From positions 3,433,001 to 3,497,000 of the forward strand of contig NZ_JAUTBJ010000002.1 in NCBI RefSeq assembly GCF_030819175.1: a DNA stretch of 64,000 bases, in the 5' to 3' direction. Positions 1 to 7,488 of the stretch are shown here, piece by piece. Position 1 is the first letter of the stretch, and the number at the start of each line of letters is the position of its first letter. The position numbers and the translations under genes were made by a program. This DNA is from Sphingomonas sp. SORGH_AS_0879. Its GTDB lineage: Bacteria > Pseudomonadota > Alphaproteobacteria > Sphingomonadales > Sphingomonadaceae. The notes below the pieces were generated by a model. The model did not search any database, was not told where the DNA came from, and saw only the letters and a program-made list of their open reading frames with translations.

Positions 1-822
1 ATAACGCCATTCGTCGCGCAGGACCTGCGTCAGCAGGAAGCGGTTCTCGCACGAATAGTCGCCATTGACCTTGTTATAGGCGCACATGACCGATCCGGGG
101 CGTCCCCCGTCGATGGCGATCTTGAACGCCAGCAGATCGCTTTCGCGCAGCGCCTTCTCATCGATGCGCGCGTCCAGGATGTTGCGCCCGGTTTCCTGCG
201 AATTCAGCGCGAAGTGCTTGACCGTCGACACGATGTGCCGGGACTCGACACCGCGGATCGACGCGCCCGCCATGATCCCGGCCAGCAGCGGGTCCTCGCC
301 CAGATATTCGAAGTTCCGCCCGTTCCACGCATCGCGCGTCAGGTTGACGCCGCCCGCCAACAGCACGTTGAAGGTCTTGGCGCGCGCCTCCGCCCCGATC
401 ATCGCGCCCCCGGCATAGGCGATGGCGGGATCGAAACTGGCCGCCGTCGCCAGGCTGGACGGCAAGGCGGTGGCGGTGTCGCCCTTGCGCTGTTCGACCT
501 GATTGGCGACGCCCAGGCTCGCATCGCTTTCCCGCAGCGTCGGGATGCCCAGGCGCGGCACGCCCGGCACATAGCCGGCCGAGGGTATCATGTCGGCATG
601 GCGTTCCTTGGTCATCGGCGGGAACAGGCCGTGGACATAGGCCAGCTTCTCGGCGCGGGTCATCGCCTTGACCAGCGCGCGGGCGCGCTCGACCGCCGGG
701 GCGGCCTTGTCACGCCATGCGCCCTCGGTCGCCTGCGGCGACGACGGGGCCTGCTGCGCCGACGCGACGACCGGCGCGGCCCCCGCCAGGAGCGCGACGA
801 CAAGGGCGTGACGATAGGACAT
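1..822 (-). CDS. Glycoside hydrolase family 3 (beta-glucosidase type), N-terminal part, cut by window edge
   Basis: This is the first 274 codons of an exported glycoside hydrolase family 3 enzyme. The reading frame is still open at base 1, so the rest lies outside the window. The start is ATG at 822-820, followed by a signal peptide with a hydrophobic stretch (LVVALLAGAAPVVASA). GH3 N-domain hallmarks follow: a segment reading PRLGIPTLRESDASLGVAN, then NVLLAGGVNLTRDAWNGRNFEY, then GEDPLLAG and the KHFALNSQE segment, which holds the substrate-binding Lys-His pair, and finally GSVMCAYNKVNG. The nucleophile Asp would lie beyond the edge. GH3 enzymes remove terminal beta-linked glucose or xylose from oligosaccharides; the exact substrate cannot be read here. 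The gene diverges from a LacI-type regulator with a likely operator between them, so sugar-controlled expression is inferred. Confidence 0.9.
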   Translation of the reverse strand, partial: MSYRHALVVALLAGAAPVVASAQQAPSSPQATEGAWRDKAAPAVERARALVKAMTRAEKLAYVHGLFPPMTKERHADMIPSAGYVPGVPRLGIPTLRESDASLGVANQVEQRKGDTATALPSSLATAASFDPAIAYAGGAMIGAEARAKTFNVLLAGGVNLTRDAWNGRNFEYLGEDPLLAGIMAGASIRGVESRHIVSTVKHFALNSQETGRNILDARIDEKALRESDLLAFKIAIDGGRPGSVMCAYNKVNGDYSCENRFLLTQVLRDEWRY

Positions 823-954
823 GGTGGCGCTCCGAACAGGGGTCCGGCAAACCCGGTCGAAGCGTATCGGGCACGACGCGACGCGCGGCCCGCGCCGTCG
901 GCGTGATGATCCTCTCCCGGTCTTCCCGTTTTCGGCACCTGTTGTCCGCAAGAC

Positions 955-968
955 TGACAACGATGTCA
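955..968. promoter_or_regulatory. LacI-family operator candidate
   Basis: The 14 bases TGACAACGATGTCA form a dyad with six of seven pairs matching and a central CG step, which is the signature of LacI-family operators. It lies in the 311-bp gap between the divergent GH3 gene (start 822) and the regulator gene (start 1134), the expected place for an autoregulatory and target operator. A second weaker inverted repeat, GTGCC-N7-GGCAC, lies at 1002-1018. Confidence 0.6.
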
Positions 969-1133
969 ACGGTCAATCCTCCGCCATCGTTCTCGGCGGT
1001 AGTGCCCCGGAATGGCACCTGCACCCGATTGCATAAGATCACGGCATATGGGACGCTTTGCCGTTGTTCCGCACTTCTCATCGGCTCGGCCGATCCGGCG
1101 TGCCGTATTTTTGTCTTTCGACCGGATGTTTCC

Positions 1134-2144
1134 ATGAAGGCGCTTACTATCAAGGACGTGGCCCGACAGGCCGGCGTTTCCCCCAAGACCGTTTCCCGCG
1201 TCATCAACGGCGAAGCGCATGTCCGACCGGCGGTACGCGAGGCCGTGGCGCGCGTCGTGGCGGAGATGAACTACCAGCCCAACGCCTTTGCCCGCAGCCT
1301 GTCGAGCGCGCGCTCCTTCCTGATCGGTCTGTTCTTCGACGATCCGGCGTGCAGCTATGCCAATGACGTGCTGCTCGGCGCGCTCGACCGGGCGCGATCG
1401 CTGGGCCGGCACGTCGTGATCGAGACCGTGGCGCTCGACCGCCCGGATTGGCCGGCCCGGCTGGAGGAAAGCCTGGTCGGGTTGAAGCTGGGCGGCGCGA
1501 TCCTGACGCCGCCGATCTGCGACTGCGAGGAACTGATCGCCATTTTCGAGCGGCACGGTGTGCCGTTGGTCCGGATCGCGCCGGGTACGGATGTCGATCG
1601 CACCCCCCATGTCAGGATCGACGACCGCGCCGCGGCGCACACCATGGCGGAGCATCTGATCCGGCTCGGCCACCGCGACATCGCCTTCATCAAGGGCAAC
1701 CCGACCCATCATTCCGCCCATCGCCGTTGGCTCGGTTTTCAGGATGCCCTGAATGCCGCCGGTATCGCGTTCGACGACCGGCGGGTGTTCCAGGGGGACT
1801 TCACCTTCCGGTCTGGCATCGTCGCCGCCGAAGCTCTGCTCCAGGGGCCCTGCGCACCCAGCGCGATCTTCGCGAGCAACGATGAGATGGCCCTTGGCGT
1901 GCTGGTGGCCGCCATGCGGGCGCAGATCGCCGTGCCGCAGAAATTGGCGATTGCGGGGTTCGATGACGCCCAACTGGCACGCATGGCCTGGCCGCAATTG
2001 ACGACGATCCGGCAACCCAATAGCGAAATGGCGGCTGCCGCCGTCAGCTTGCTGGCGGAACGCAGAGATGGTGCCGATGGCGTGAAATCCGCGATCGAAC
2101 TGCCCTATGAGCTGATGGTGAGAGCGAGCTCCTTCGGCTCGTAA
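1134..2144 (+). CDS. LacI/GalR-family transcriptional regulator
   Basis: A 336-residue sugar-responsive repressor. The start at ATG 1134 gives the canonical N-terminus MKALTIKDVARQAGVS, where residues 5-24 form the helix-turn-helix (DVARQAGVSPKTVSRVING), followed by the hinge YQPNAFARSLSSARS. The rest is a periplasmic-binding-protein-like effector domain, with typical segments DRTPHVRIDD, MAEHLIRLGHRDIAFIKGN, FASNDEMALGV and GFDDAQLARMAWPQLTTIRQP. The length is normal for the family. An open frame continues upstream of 1134, but it has no family homology. The gene is divergent from the GH3 glycosidase and probably represses it until the released sugar binds. The effector is not identifiable from sequence. 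I am sure of the family and less sure of the target. Confidence 0.95.
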   Translation: MKALTIKDVARQAGVSPKTVSRVINGEAHVRPAVREAVARVVAEMNYQPNAFARSLSSARSFLIGLFFDDPACSYANDVLLGALDRARSLGRHVVIETVALDRPDWPARLEESLVGLKLGGAILTPPICDCEELIAIFERHGVPLVRIAPGTDVDRTPHVRIDDRAAAHTMAEHLIRLGHRDIAFIKGNPTHHSAHRRWLGFQDALNAAGIAFDDRRVFQGDFTFRSGIVAAEALLQGPCAPSAIFASNDEMALGVLVAAMRAQIAVPQKLAIAGFDDAQLARMAWPQLTTIRQPNSEMAAAAVSLLAERRDGADGVKSAIELPYELMVRASSFGS

Positions 2145-2228
2145 TCGCGCAGCCCGAACGGGCGGCCTTTGGGGCAAGCGCAACACGCGCGACATGGGCG
2201 TGGCAGACATCGGAGTTGCCTCGCTGCT

Positions 2229-2254
2229 GGAACCTGTCTCCCACCTAGATCGCT
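2229..2254 (+). promoter_or_regulatory. Possible EcfG-type (general stress response) promoter
   Basis: GGAAC at 2229-2233 and CGCT at 2251-2254 are separated by 17 bases. This resembles the alphaproteobacterial EcfG consensus GGAAC-N16/17-CGTT with one mismatch. It lies about 80 bases upstream of the KaiC-like gene, in the 190-bp gap after the LacI gene. A match this short could arise by chance. Confidence 0.25.
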
Positions 2255-2334
2255 GATAAGGACAAGCGGATGTCGCGGGCGTAGGTCGCGGGGTTGCGTA
2301 CGCCTACGAGGCGACGGCATTGGGGAGAATTGGG

Positions 2335-3822
2335 TTGGCTTCTTTCGCGACAGACGATGCCCCCACCGGCACGAGAGGCCTGGACGATGTGCTCAAGGGC
2401 GGGCTGGAACGGGCGCGGACGTTTCTTCTCGAAGGCAACCCGGGCACCGGCAAGACGACGATCGCGCTCCAGTTCCTGATGACCGGTGCGGCGGCGGGCG
2501 AACGTTGCCTGTATGTGACGCTGTCGGAAACCGAGGACGAACTGCGCGCCTCCGCACGGGCGCATGGCTGGGACCTGGCCGGGGTCGAAATCTACGAACT
2601 GATCCCGCCGGAAAACCTCCTCGACGAGAACCAGCAGCAGAGCCTGCTCTATTCCTCCGATCTGGAGCTGGGCGAGACCACGAAGCGCATCTTCGAGGCG
2701 TTCGAGCGGGCGAAGCCCGACCGCGTCGTCGTCGACAGCCTGTCCGAGATCCGCCTGCTGGCGCAGAGTTCGCTGCGCTATCGGCGGCAGATCCTGGCGC
2801 TCAAGCATTATTTCGCCAAGAGCGGGGCGACGGTGCTGATGCTCGACGACCTGACCACCGACACCAACGACAAGACGGTGCACTCGGTGGCGCACGGCGT
2901 CATCCGGCTGGAGGAACTCGCCCCCGAATATGGGGCGGAGCGGCGGCGGATCCGCGTCGTCAAATATCGCGGCCGCCGGTTCCGTGGCGGCTATCACGAC
3001 GCGACGATCGAGACGGGTGGCGTCCACGTCTATCCGCGCCTGGTATCGTCCGAGCACCGGATCAGCTTCTCACGCGACATGCTGACCACACAGTCGGACG
3101 AGCTGAACCAGTTGCTCGGCGGCGGGATCGAGCGCGGGTCGAGCGTATTGGTGCTGGGCCCCGCCGGTACGGGCAAGAGCTCGATCGCGCTGACCTTAAT
3201 CGAGACGGCGGTGGCGCGCGGCGAAAGTGCCGCGATGTTCGTGTTCGACGAGGAAGTGGGGCTGCTGATCCAGCGCTCGCTGGGTCTGGGTATCGACCTT
3301 CAGGCGATGATCGACGACGGCAAGCTGTTGCTGCAACAGGTGGACGCCGCCGAATTGTCGCCTGGCGAATTTTCGGCCCGGGTGCGCCGGTGCGTCGAGG
3401 AATATGGCGCCAAGACGGTCGTGGTCGACAGTCTCAACGGCTATCAGGCGGCCATGCCGGGCGAGCAGGCGCTGATCCTTCACCTGCATGAGCTGCTGCA
3501 ATATCTCAATCGCCAGGGCGCGACGACATTTCTGACGGTCGCACAGCATGGGCTGGTCGGCGACATGAAGACCCCGGTCGACGTGACCTATCTCGCTGAT
3601 ACGGTCATCCTGCTGCGCTATTTCGAGGCGCTGGGCCGGGTCCGTCGCGCCATTTCGATCGTGAAGAAGCGCACCGGGCCCCATGAGAACACGATCCGCG
3701 AATATCGGATCGGCGGCAACGGGATCACGCTGGGCGAACCCCTGACCAAGTTCCAAGGCGTGCTGCGGGGCGTGCCGACCCTGCACGGCGTGAACGATCT
3801 TCTGGACGGTGACGAGGCGTGA
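2335..3822 (+). CDS. KaiC-like dual RecA-fold ATPase
   Basis: A 495-residue protein with two tandem KaiC/RecA domains. The first Walker A (GNPGTGKTT) is at residues 34-42 and the second (GPAGTGKS) at 275-282. Walker B-like strands read RVVVDSLSEIR and KTVVVDSLNGYQ, and acidic segments follow each P-loop (LSETEDE and FDEEVG). I chose TTG at 2335 because GGGGAGAA at 2322-2329 lies five bases upstream; TTG at 2320 would add five residues. At the place of the KaiC autophosphorylation pair Ser-Thr, the sequence has Thr418-Tyr419. No KaiA or KaiB gene is nearby. The stop overlaps the GTG start of a hybrid histidine kinase (GTGA), so the two are co-translated. By family, KaiC-like proteins without KaiAB act as ATP-dependent signalling switches; the output here is inferred to be the kinase. 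Confidence 0.92.
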   Translation: MASFATDDAPTGTRGLDDVLKGGLERARTFLLEGNPGTGKTTIALQFLMTGAAAGERCLYVTLSETEDELRASARAHGWDLAGVEIYELIPPENLLDENQQQSLLYSSDLELGETTKRIFEAFERAKPDRVVVDSLSEIRLLAQSSLRYRRQILALKHYFAKSGATVLMLDDLTTDTNDKTVHSVAHGVIRLEELAPEYGAERRRIRVVKYRGRRFRGGYHDATIETGGVHVYPRLVSSEHRISFSRDMLTTQSDELNQLLGGGIERGSSVLVLGPAGTGKSSIALTLIETAVARGESAAMFVFDEEVGLLIQRSLGLGIDLQAMIDDGKLLLQQVDAAELSPGEFSARVRRCVEEYGAKTVVVDSLNGYQAAMPGEQALILHLHELLQYLNRQGATTFLTVAQHGLVGDMKTPVDVTYLADTVILLRYFEALGRVRRAISIVKKRTGPHENTIREYRIGGNGITLGEPLTKFQGVLRGVPTLHGVNDLLDGDEA

Positions 3823-6155
3823 AGCGATCGACCGTTTCGGAACGTGCCCTCGTCCTGGCTCCGCGCGGTCGCGACGCCGCCCTGGCGAGCGCGATGCTGG
3901 CCGAGGCGCATCTCGAAACCGCGGTCTGCCCTTCCCTGTCTCATCTGGTCGCCGAGCTCGACCAAGGCGCGGCCCTGGTCATCGTGACCGAGGAAGCGAT
4001 TGCGACCAGTGACCTGTCCGCCCTGTCGGAATGGCTCGGCGCTCAGGAGGAATGGTCCGACCTGCCGTTCATCCTGCTGACCAGCCGTGGTGGCGGGCTG
4101 GAGCGCAACCCGGCCGCTGCACGGCATCTGGAAGTGTTGGGCAACGTCACCTTCCTGGAGCGCCCCTTCCATCCGACGACGCTGATCAGCATCGTGCGCT
4201 CCGCGGTGCGGGCGCGACGCCGTCAATATGACGCACGTGCGCGGCTGATCGCCTTGCAGGACAGCGAGGCGCGCTACCGGACCCTGTTCGAGAATATCGA
4301 GGTCGGCTTCTGCATCATCGACATGATCTTCGACGATGCGGGCCACCCGGTCGACTATCGCTTCATCGAAGCCAACCCCGCCTTCGAGCGACAGGCCGGT
4401 TTCCAGCCCGCCGGTCGCCGGGTGCGCGAGGTCGTGCCCGAGCATGAACGGCATTGGTTCGATTTCTACGGGAAGATCGCGACGACGGGTGTCCCCGGCC
4501 GCATCGAGGAGGGCTCCGCCACGCTGGCGCGGTGGTGGGATGTCCATGCCTTTCGCGTCGGCGATCCGGCCAGCCACCGCGTCGCGGTGCTGTTCAACGA
4601 CATTACCGCGCGCCGCAACGCGGAATTGCGTCTTCAGGAGATGAACGAAACGCTGGAAGCGCAGGTCGCCGCCCGTTCGGCGGAGCGCGACCGGTTGTGG
4701 AATCTGTCGCAGGATATGCTGGCCCGCGCCGATTATAGCGGGATGATGTCCGCGGTCAGCCCGGCATGGAACTGGGTGCTGGGCTGGAGCACCGAGGAAC
4801 TGCTGTCGCGCGGCTATGCCACGTTCATGCACCCCGAGGACGAACCACCCACGCTCACCGCGATCGAGACGATGGCGCACACGGGGCGGCCGACGCGGTT
4901 CGAAAACAGGATCGCCACCCGCGATGGCGACTGGAAATGGATCGAATGGACGGTCGCTCCTGAACCCGATGGCGCCAATTTCATCGCGGTCGGACGCGAC
5001 CTGAGCCATGCCAAGGCCCGCGAGTCCCAGCTCCACGCCGCGCAGGAGGCGTTGCGACAGAGCCAGAAAATGGAGGCGATGGGCAGCCTGACCGGCGGCG
5101 TCGCGCATGACTTCAACAATCTCCTGACCCCGATCGTCGGATCGCTCGACATGCTGCATCGCAAGGGACTGGGCTCCGAACGCGAACAGCGGCTGATCGA
5201 CGGCGCGCTACAGTCGGCCGAGCGCGCCCGGACGCTGGTCCAGCGCCTGCTCGCATTCGCCCGCCGTCAGCCGCTTCAGCCGATCTCGGTCGACATGCCG
5301 CAGCTCGTACAGGGAATGCTCGACCTGATCGGGTCGACGCTGGGACCGACGATCGCGTTGACGCTGGAGGCGGCCCCCGATCTGCCGCTGGCCAAGGCGG
5401 ATGCCAACCAGCTCGAAATGGCGCTGCTCAACCTGGCGGTGAATGCACGGGACGCGATGCCCGACGGCGGCACGCTGACGATCGGGGTGACGCACGAATC
5501 GGTTCGCGAGCCGCGCCCCGGCCTGTCGCGCGGCCACTATATCCGGATCGGCGTTCAGGACACCGGGACCGGGATGGACGAAGAAACGCGCGCCCGAGCG
5601 GTCGAGCCCTTCTTCTCGACCAAGGGGATCGGCAAGGGAACCGGGCTGGGCCTGTCGATGGTGCACGGGCTCGCGGCGCAATTGGGCGGCGCGCTGACGA
5701 TCGATAGCGAGGTCGGCAAGGGCACCGCCGTCGCGCTGTGGCTGCGCGTCGGCCACGACCTGCCCGAGGCGGAGCAGCGACCGGCCCAGGCCATCGAGCG
5801 CCGCGACGCGCGAGGGGTGGTGCTGTTGGTCGACGACGAGGACCTTGTGCGCATGAGCACCGCGCACATGCTCTCCGACTTCGGCTATGACGTGGTCGAG
5901 GCGGAGTCGGGGGAAACCGCCCTCCAGATGATGCGGGAGGGACTGGCCCCGAACCTCCTCGTGACCGATCACCTCATGGCGGGGATGACCGGGGCGCAAT
6001 TGGTCGCGGCACTCAAGGATATCCGCCCTGGCCTGCCTGCGCTGATCGTGTCGGGTTATGCCGAGGCGGAGGGCATCGACCCTGCCGTGCCCCGCATCAC
6101 CAAGCCGTTCCGAAGCAGCGAACTGGCCGAAGCGCTGTCGGACGTCCTGAAATGA
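3819..6155 (+). CDS. Hybrid sensor histidine kinase (pseudo-receiver, two PAS, HisKA, HATPase, receiver)
   Basis: A 778-residue cytoplasmic sensor kinase with no membrane segments. The order is: a receiver-like N-domain (about 1-125), PAS (about 150-265), a short coiled coil, a second PAS (about 290-400), HisKA with the phospho-acceptor His430 in the segment GGVAHDFNNLL, HATPase with N box NLAVNARDAM, G1 DTGTGMDE and G2 GTGLGLSMVHG, and a C-terminal receiver. The receiver has acidic pair Asp672-Asp673, phospho-acceptor Asp717 and Lys in the ITKPF motif. The start is GTG 3819, inside the stop of the KaiC-like gene. Such kinases phosphorylate their own receiver and usually pass phosphate to a phosphotransferase or response regulator. 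None is adjacent, so the output partner lies elsewhere. Coupling to the KaiC-like ATPase suggests that this ATPase is an input or modulator. Confidence 0.93.
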   Translation: MKRSTVSERALVLAPRGRDAALASAMLAEAHLETAVCPSLSHLVAELDQGAALVIVTEEAIATSDLSALSEWLGAQEEWSDLPFILLTSRGGGLERNPAAARHLEVLGNVTFLERPFHPTTLISIVRSAVRARRRQYDARARLIALQDSEARYRTLFENIEVGFCIIDMIFDDAGHPVDYRFIEANPAFERQAGFQPAGRRVREVVPEHERHWFDFYGKIATTGVPGRIEEGSATLARWWDVHAFRVGDPASHRVAVLFNDITARRNAELRLQEMNETLEAQVAARSAERDRLWNLSQDMLARADYSGMMSAVSPAWNWVLGWSTEELLSRGYATFMHPEDEPPTLTAIETMAHTGRPTRFENRIATRDGDWKWIEWTVAPEPDGANFIAVGRDLSHAKARESQLHAAQEALRQSQKMEAMGSLTGGVAHDFNNLLTPIVGSLDMLHRKGLGSEREQRLIDGALQSAERARTLVQRLLAFARRQPLQPISVDMPQLVQGMLDLIGSTLGPTIALTLEAAPDLPLAKADANQLEMALLNLAVNARDAMPDGGTLTIGVTHESVREPRPGLSRGHYIRIGVQDTGTGMDEETRARAVEPFFSTKGIGKGTGLGLSMVHGLAAQLGGALTIDSEVGKGTAVALWLRVGHDLPEAEQRPAQAIERRDARGVVLLVDDEDLVRMSTAHMLSDFGYDVVEAESGETALQMMREGLAPNLLVTDHLMAGMTGAQLVAALKDIRPGLPALIVSGYAEAEGIDPAVPRITKPFRSSELAEALSDVLK

Positions 6156-6169
6156 TACCGCGACTCCTG

Positions 6170-6582
6170 TCATTCGGCCGCCTCCAACTGACGCTCGCCC
6201 CAGATGGGGAAGGGATCGCGCAACGTCGCCCATGGGGCGGGTGCGAAGGCAGCAGCGGGTAGGAGGCATGCGTCGAGCCTCGCGCGGATCCGGGCCTCGT
6301 CCATCCCGATGCCGATAAAGACCAGCTCCCGTCGCCGGTCGCCCCAGATCATGTCCCAGTGCTTGGCGACGAACGCCTCGAACCTGCCGTCATCGGGCCA
6401 CTGGTTCTTCGGGATCGATGCCCACTAACGCCCCATGCGCGCCGTCTCGGTCTGGTGATGGCATAGCCGTACAGCTCCTTGGCCCAGAGCGGATGACGCG
6501 CCGCCTTCTCCTCGTCGAACAGTCCGGTCGCAAGCACGAGGTTCAGGTCGAGGCGATCGCCGTCCCGAATAGCGTCCTGCAC
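6170..6582 (-). pseudogene. Decayed remnant of a CobW/ZigA-type zinc-chaperone GTPase (C-terminal half)
   Basis: Two pieces of a COG0523 GTPase C-terminus survive on the minus strand. Piece one (6582-6463) reads DLNLVLATGLFDEEKAARHP then LWAKELYGY. Piece two (6424-6170) reads ASIPKNQWPDDGRF, then WDMIWGDRRRELVFIGIGMD, and ends with the family-typical WATLRDPFPIWGE. Between them the frame changes, a TAG stop lies at 6427-6425, and about 60 family residues are missing. The N-terminal GTPase domain with its P-loop is absent. Intact members load zinc into client enzymes under zinc limitation. This copy cannot make a functional protein. It lies tail-to-tail with the histidine kinase gene, just before the phosphatase gene. 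Confidence 0.75.
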
Positions 6583-6645
6583 GCTTGTCGCTGTTCGCCG
6601 AATGATACAGAGTAACGTGTGATTCCCACTGACGAGAGCGGTTCC

Positions 6646-7488
6646 ATGCCCCGGTCCATGAACGTCCATGCCTTGCCCGTTACCCGTCGCCCGTTGCGCC
6701 ATGCGGCGATCGTCGTGAGCGGCCTGCTTATCGCATTCGGTGCAGGCGGCGTTGCCGCGAAGAAGGACTATCCGGGCTATCTGACTCCCGGCGAGTTCGA
6801 CGTGACGCAGGTGATCGAGCCCGCCCCGCGCAAGGGCGATCCGCGCTATGATACCGACCGCCAGATCTTCCGCGCGACGCGCAAGCTGGCGGATACGCCG
6901 CGCTGGCAACTGGCGACGAACGATGTCGATACCTCGCGGCCCGCGCTGATGCGCGATTTCAGTTGTGCCGTCGGCGTCGCACTGACGCCGGACAATGCGC
7001 CGCTGACGCTCCGGCTGGTATCGCGCGCCGGGGCCGACACCGCCGCCCAGACCAATATCGCGAAGAATAGCTACCGCCGCGCTCGCCCCTTTCACCAGGA
7101 CAAAGGGCCGGTGTGCCAGCCGGTCGCGCAGCTTGCCGACAGTTTCGACTATCCGTCCGGCCACACCACCTGGGGCTGGACCTGGGCGCTGATCCTGACC
7201 GAACTGGCACCCGACCGCGCCGGGCCGATCCTGCGCCGGGGCCGCGCCTATGGCGACAGCCGCTTCGTCTGCGGGGCGCATAACGAAAGCGCGGTGGAGG
7301 GCGGGATGCTCTCCGCCAGCGCGACCATGGCGCTGGTCCGCACCAAGCCCGCCTATCAGCAGGATCTGGCCGCCGCCCGCGAGGAGATCGCCCGGCTGCG
7401 CGCCGACCCCGCCACGCCCAGGCCGGAGGGTTGCGCCGCCGAGGAGACACTGGTCGCCCAGCGCGTCATGCCGAGGCTCGATCGTTGA
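6646..7488 (+). CDS. Class A-like acid phosphatase (PAP2 superfamily), exported
   Basis: A 280-residue periplasmic phosphatase. It starts at ATG 6646 (GTG 6619 and ATG 6658 are alternatives) with a signal peptide containing AAIVVSGLLIAFGAGGVAA. The PAP2 signature is nearly complete: K140-X6-R-P148, PSGH at 170-173, then S205-R206 and the nucleophile His212. The Asp that normally follows the nucleophile in SRX5HX3D is Ala216 (segment HNESAVEGG), so the usual His-Asp relay is altered. By family it removes phosphate from organic phosphomonoesters; loss of the Asp may change the rate or be normal for this subfamily. Its stop overlaps the TTG start of the M1 peptidase (TTGA), which indicates co-translation. 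It is preceded by the CobW remnant on the opposite strand. Confidence 0.88.
   Translation: MPRSMNVHALPVTRRPLRHAAIVVSGLLIAFGAGGVAAKKDYPGYLTPGEFDVTQVIEPAPRKGDPRYDTDRQIFRATRKLADTPRWQLATNDVDTSRPALMRDFSCAVGVALTPDNAPLTLRLVSRAGADTAAQTNIAKNSYRRARPFHQDKGPVCQPVAQLADSFDYPSGHTTWGWTWALILTELAPDRAGPILRRGRAYGDSRFVCGAHNESAVEGGMLSASATMALVRTKPAYQQDLAAAREEIARLRADPATPRPEGCAAEETLVAQRVMPRLDR

Noticed and set aside
717-1133. N-terminal extension of the LacI gene
   Set aside because: It overlaps the GH3 start region and the operator and has no homology; ATG 1134 matches the family N-terminus.
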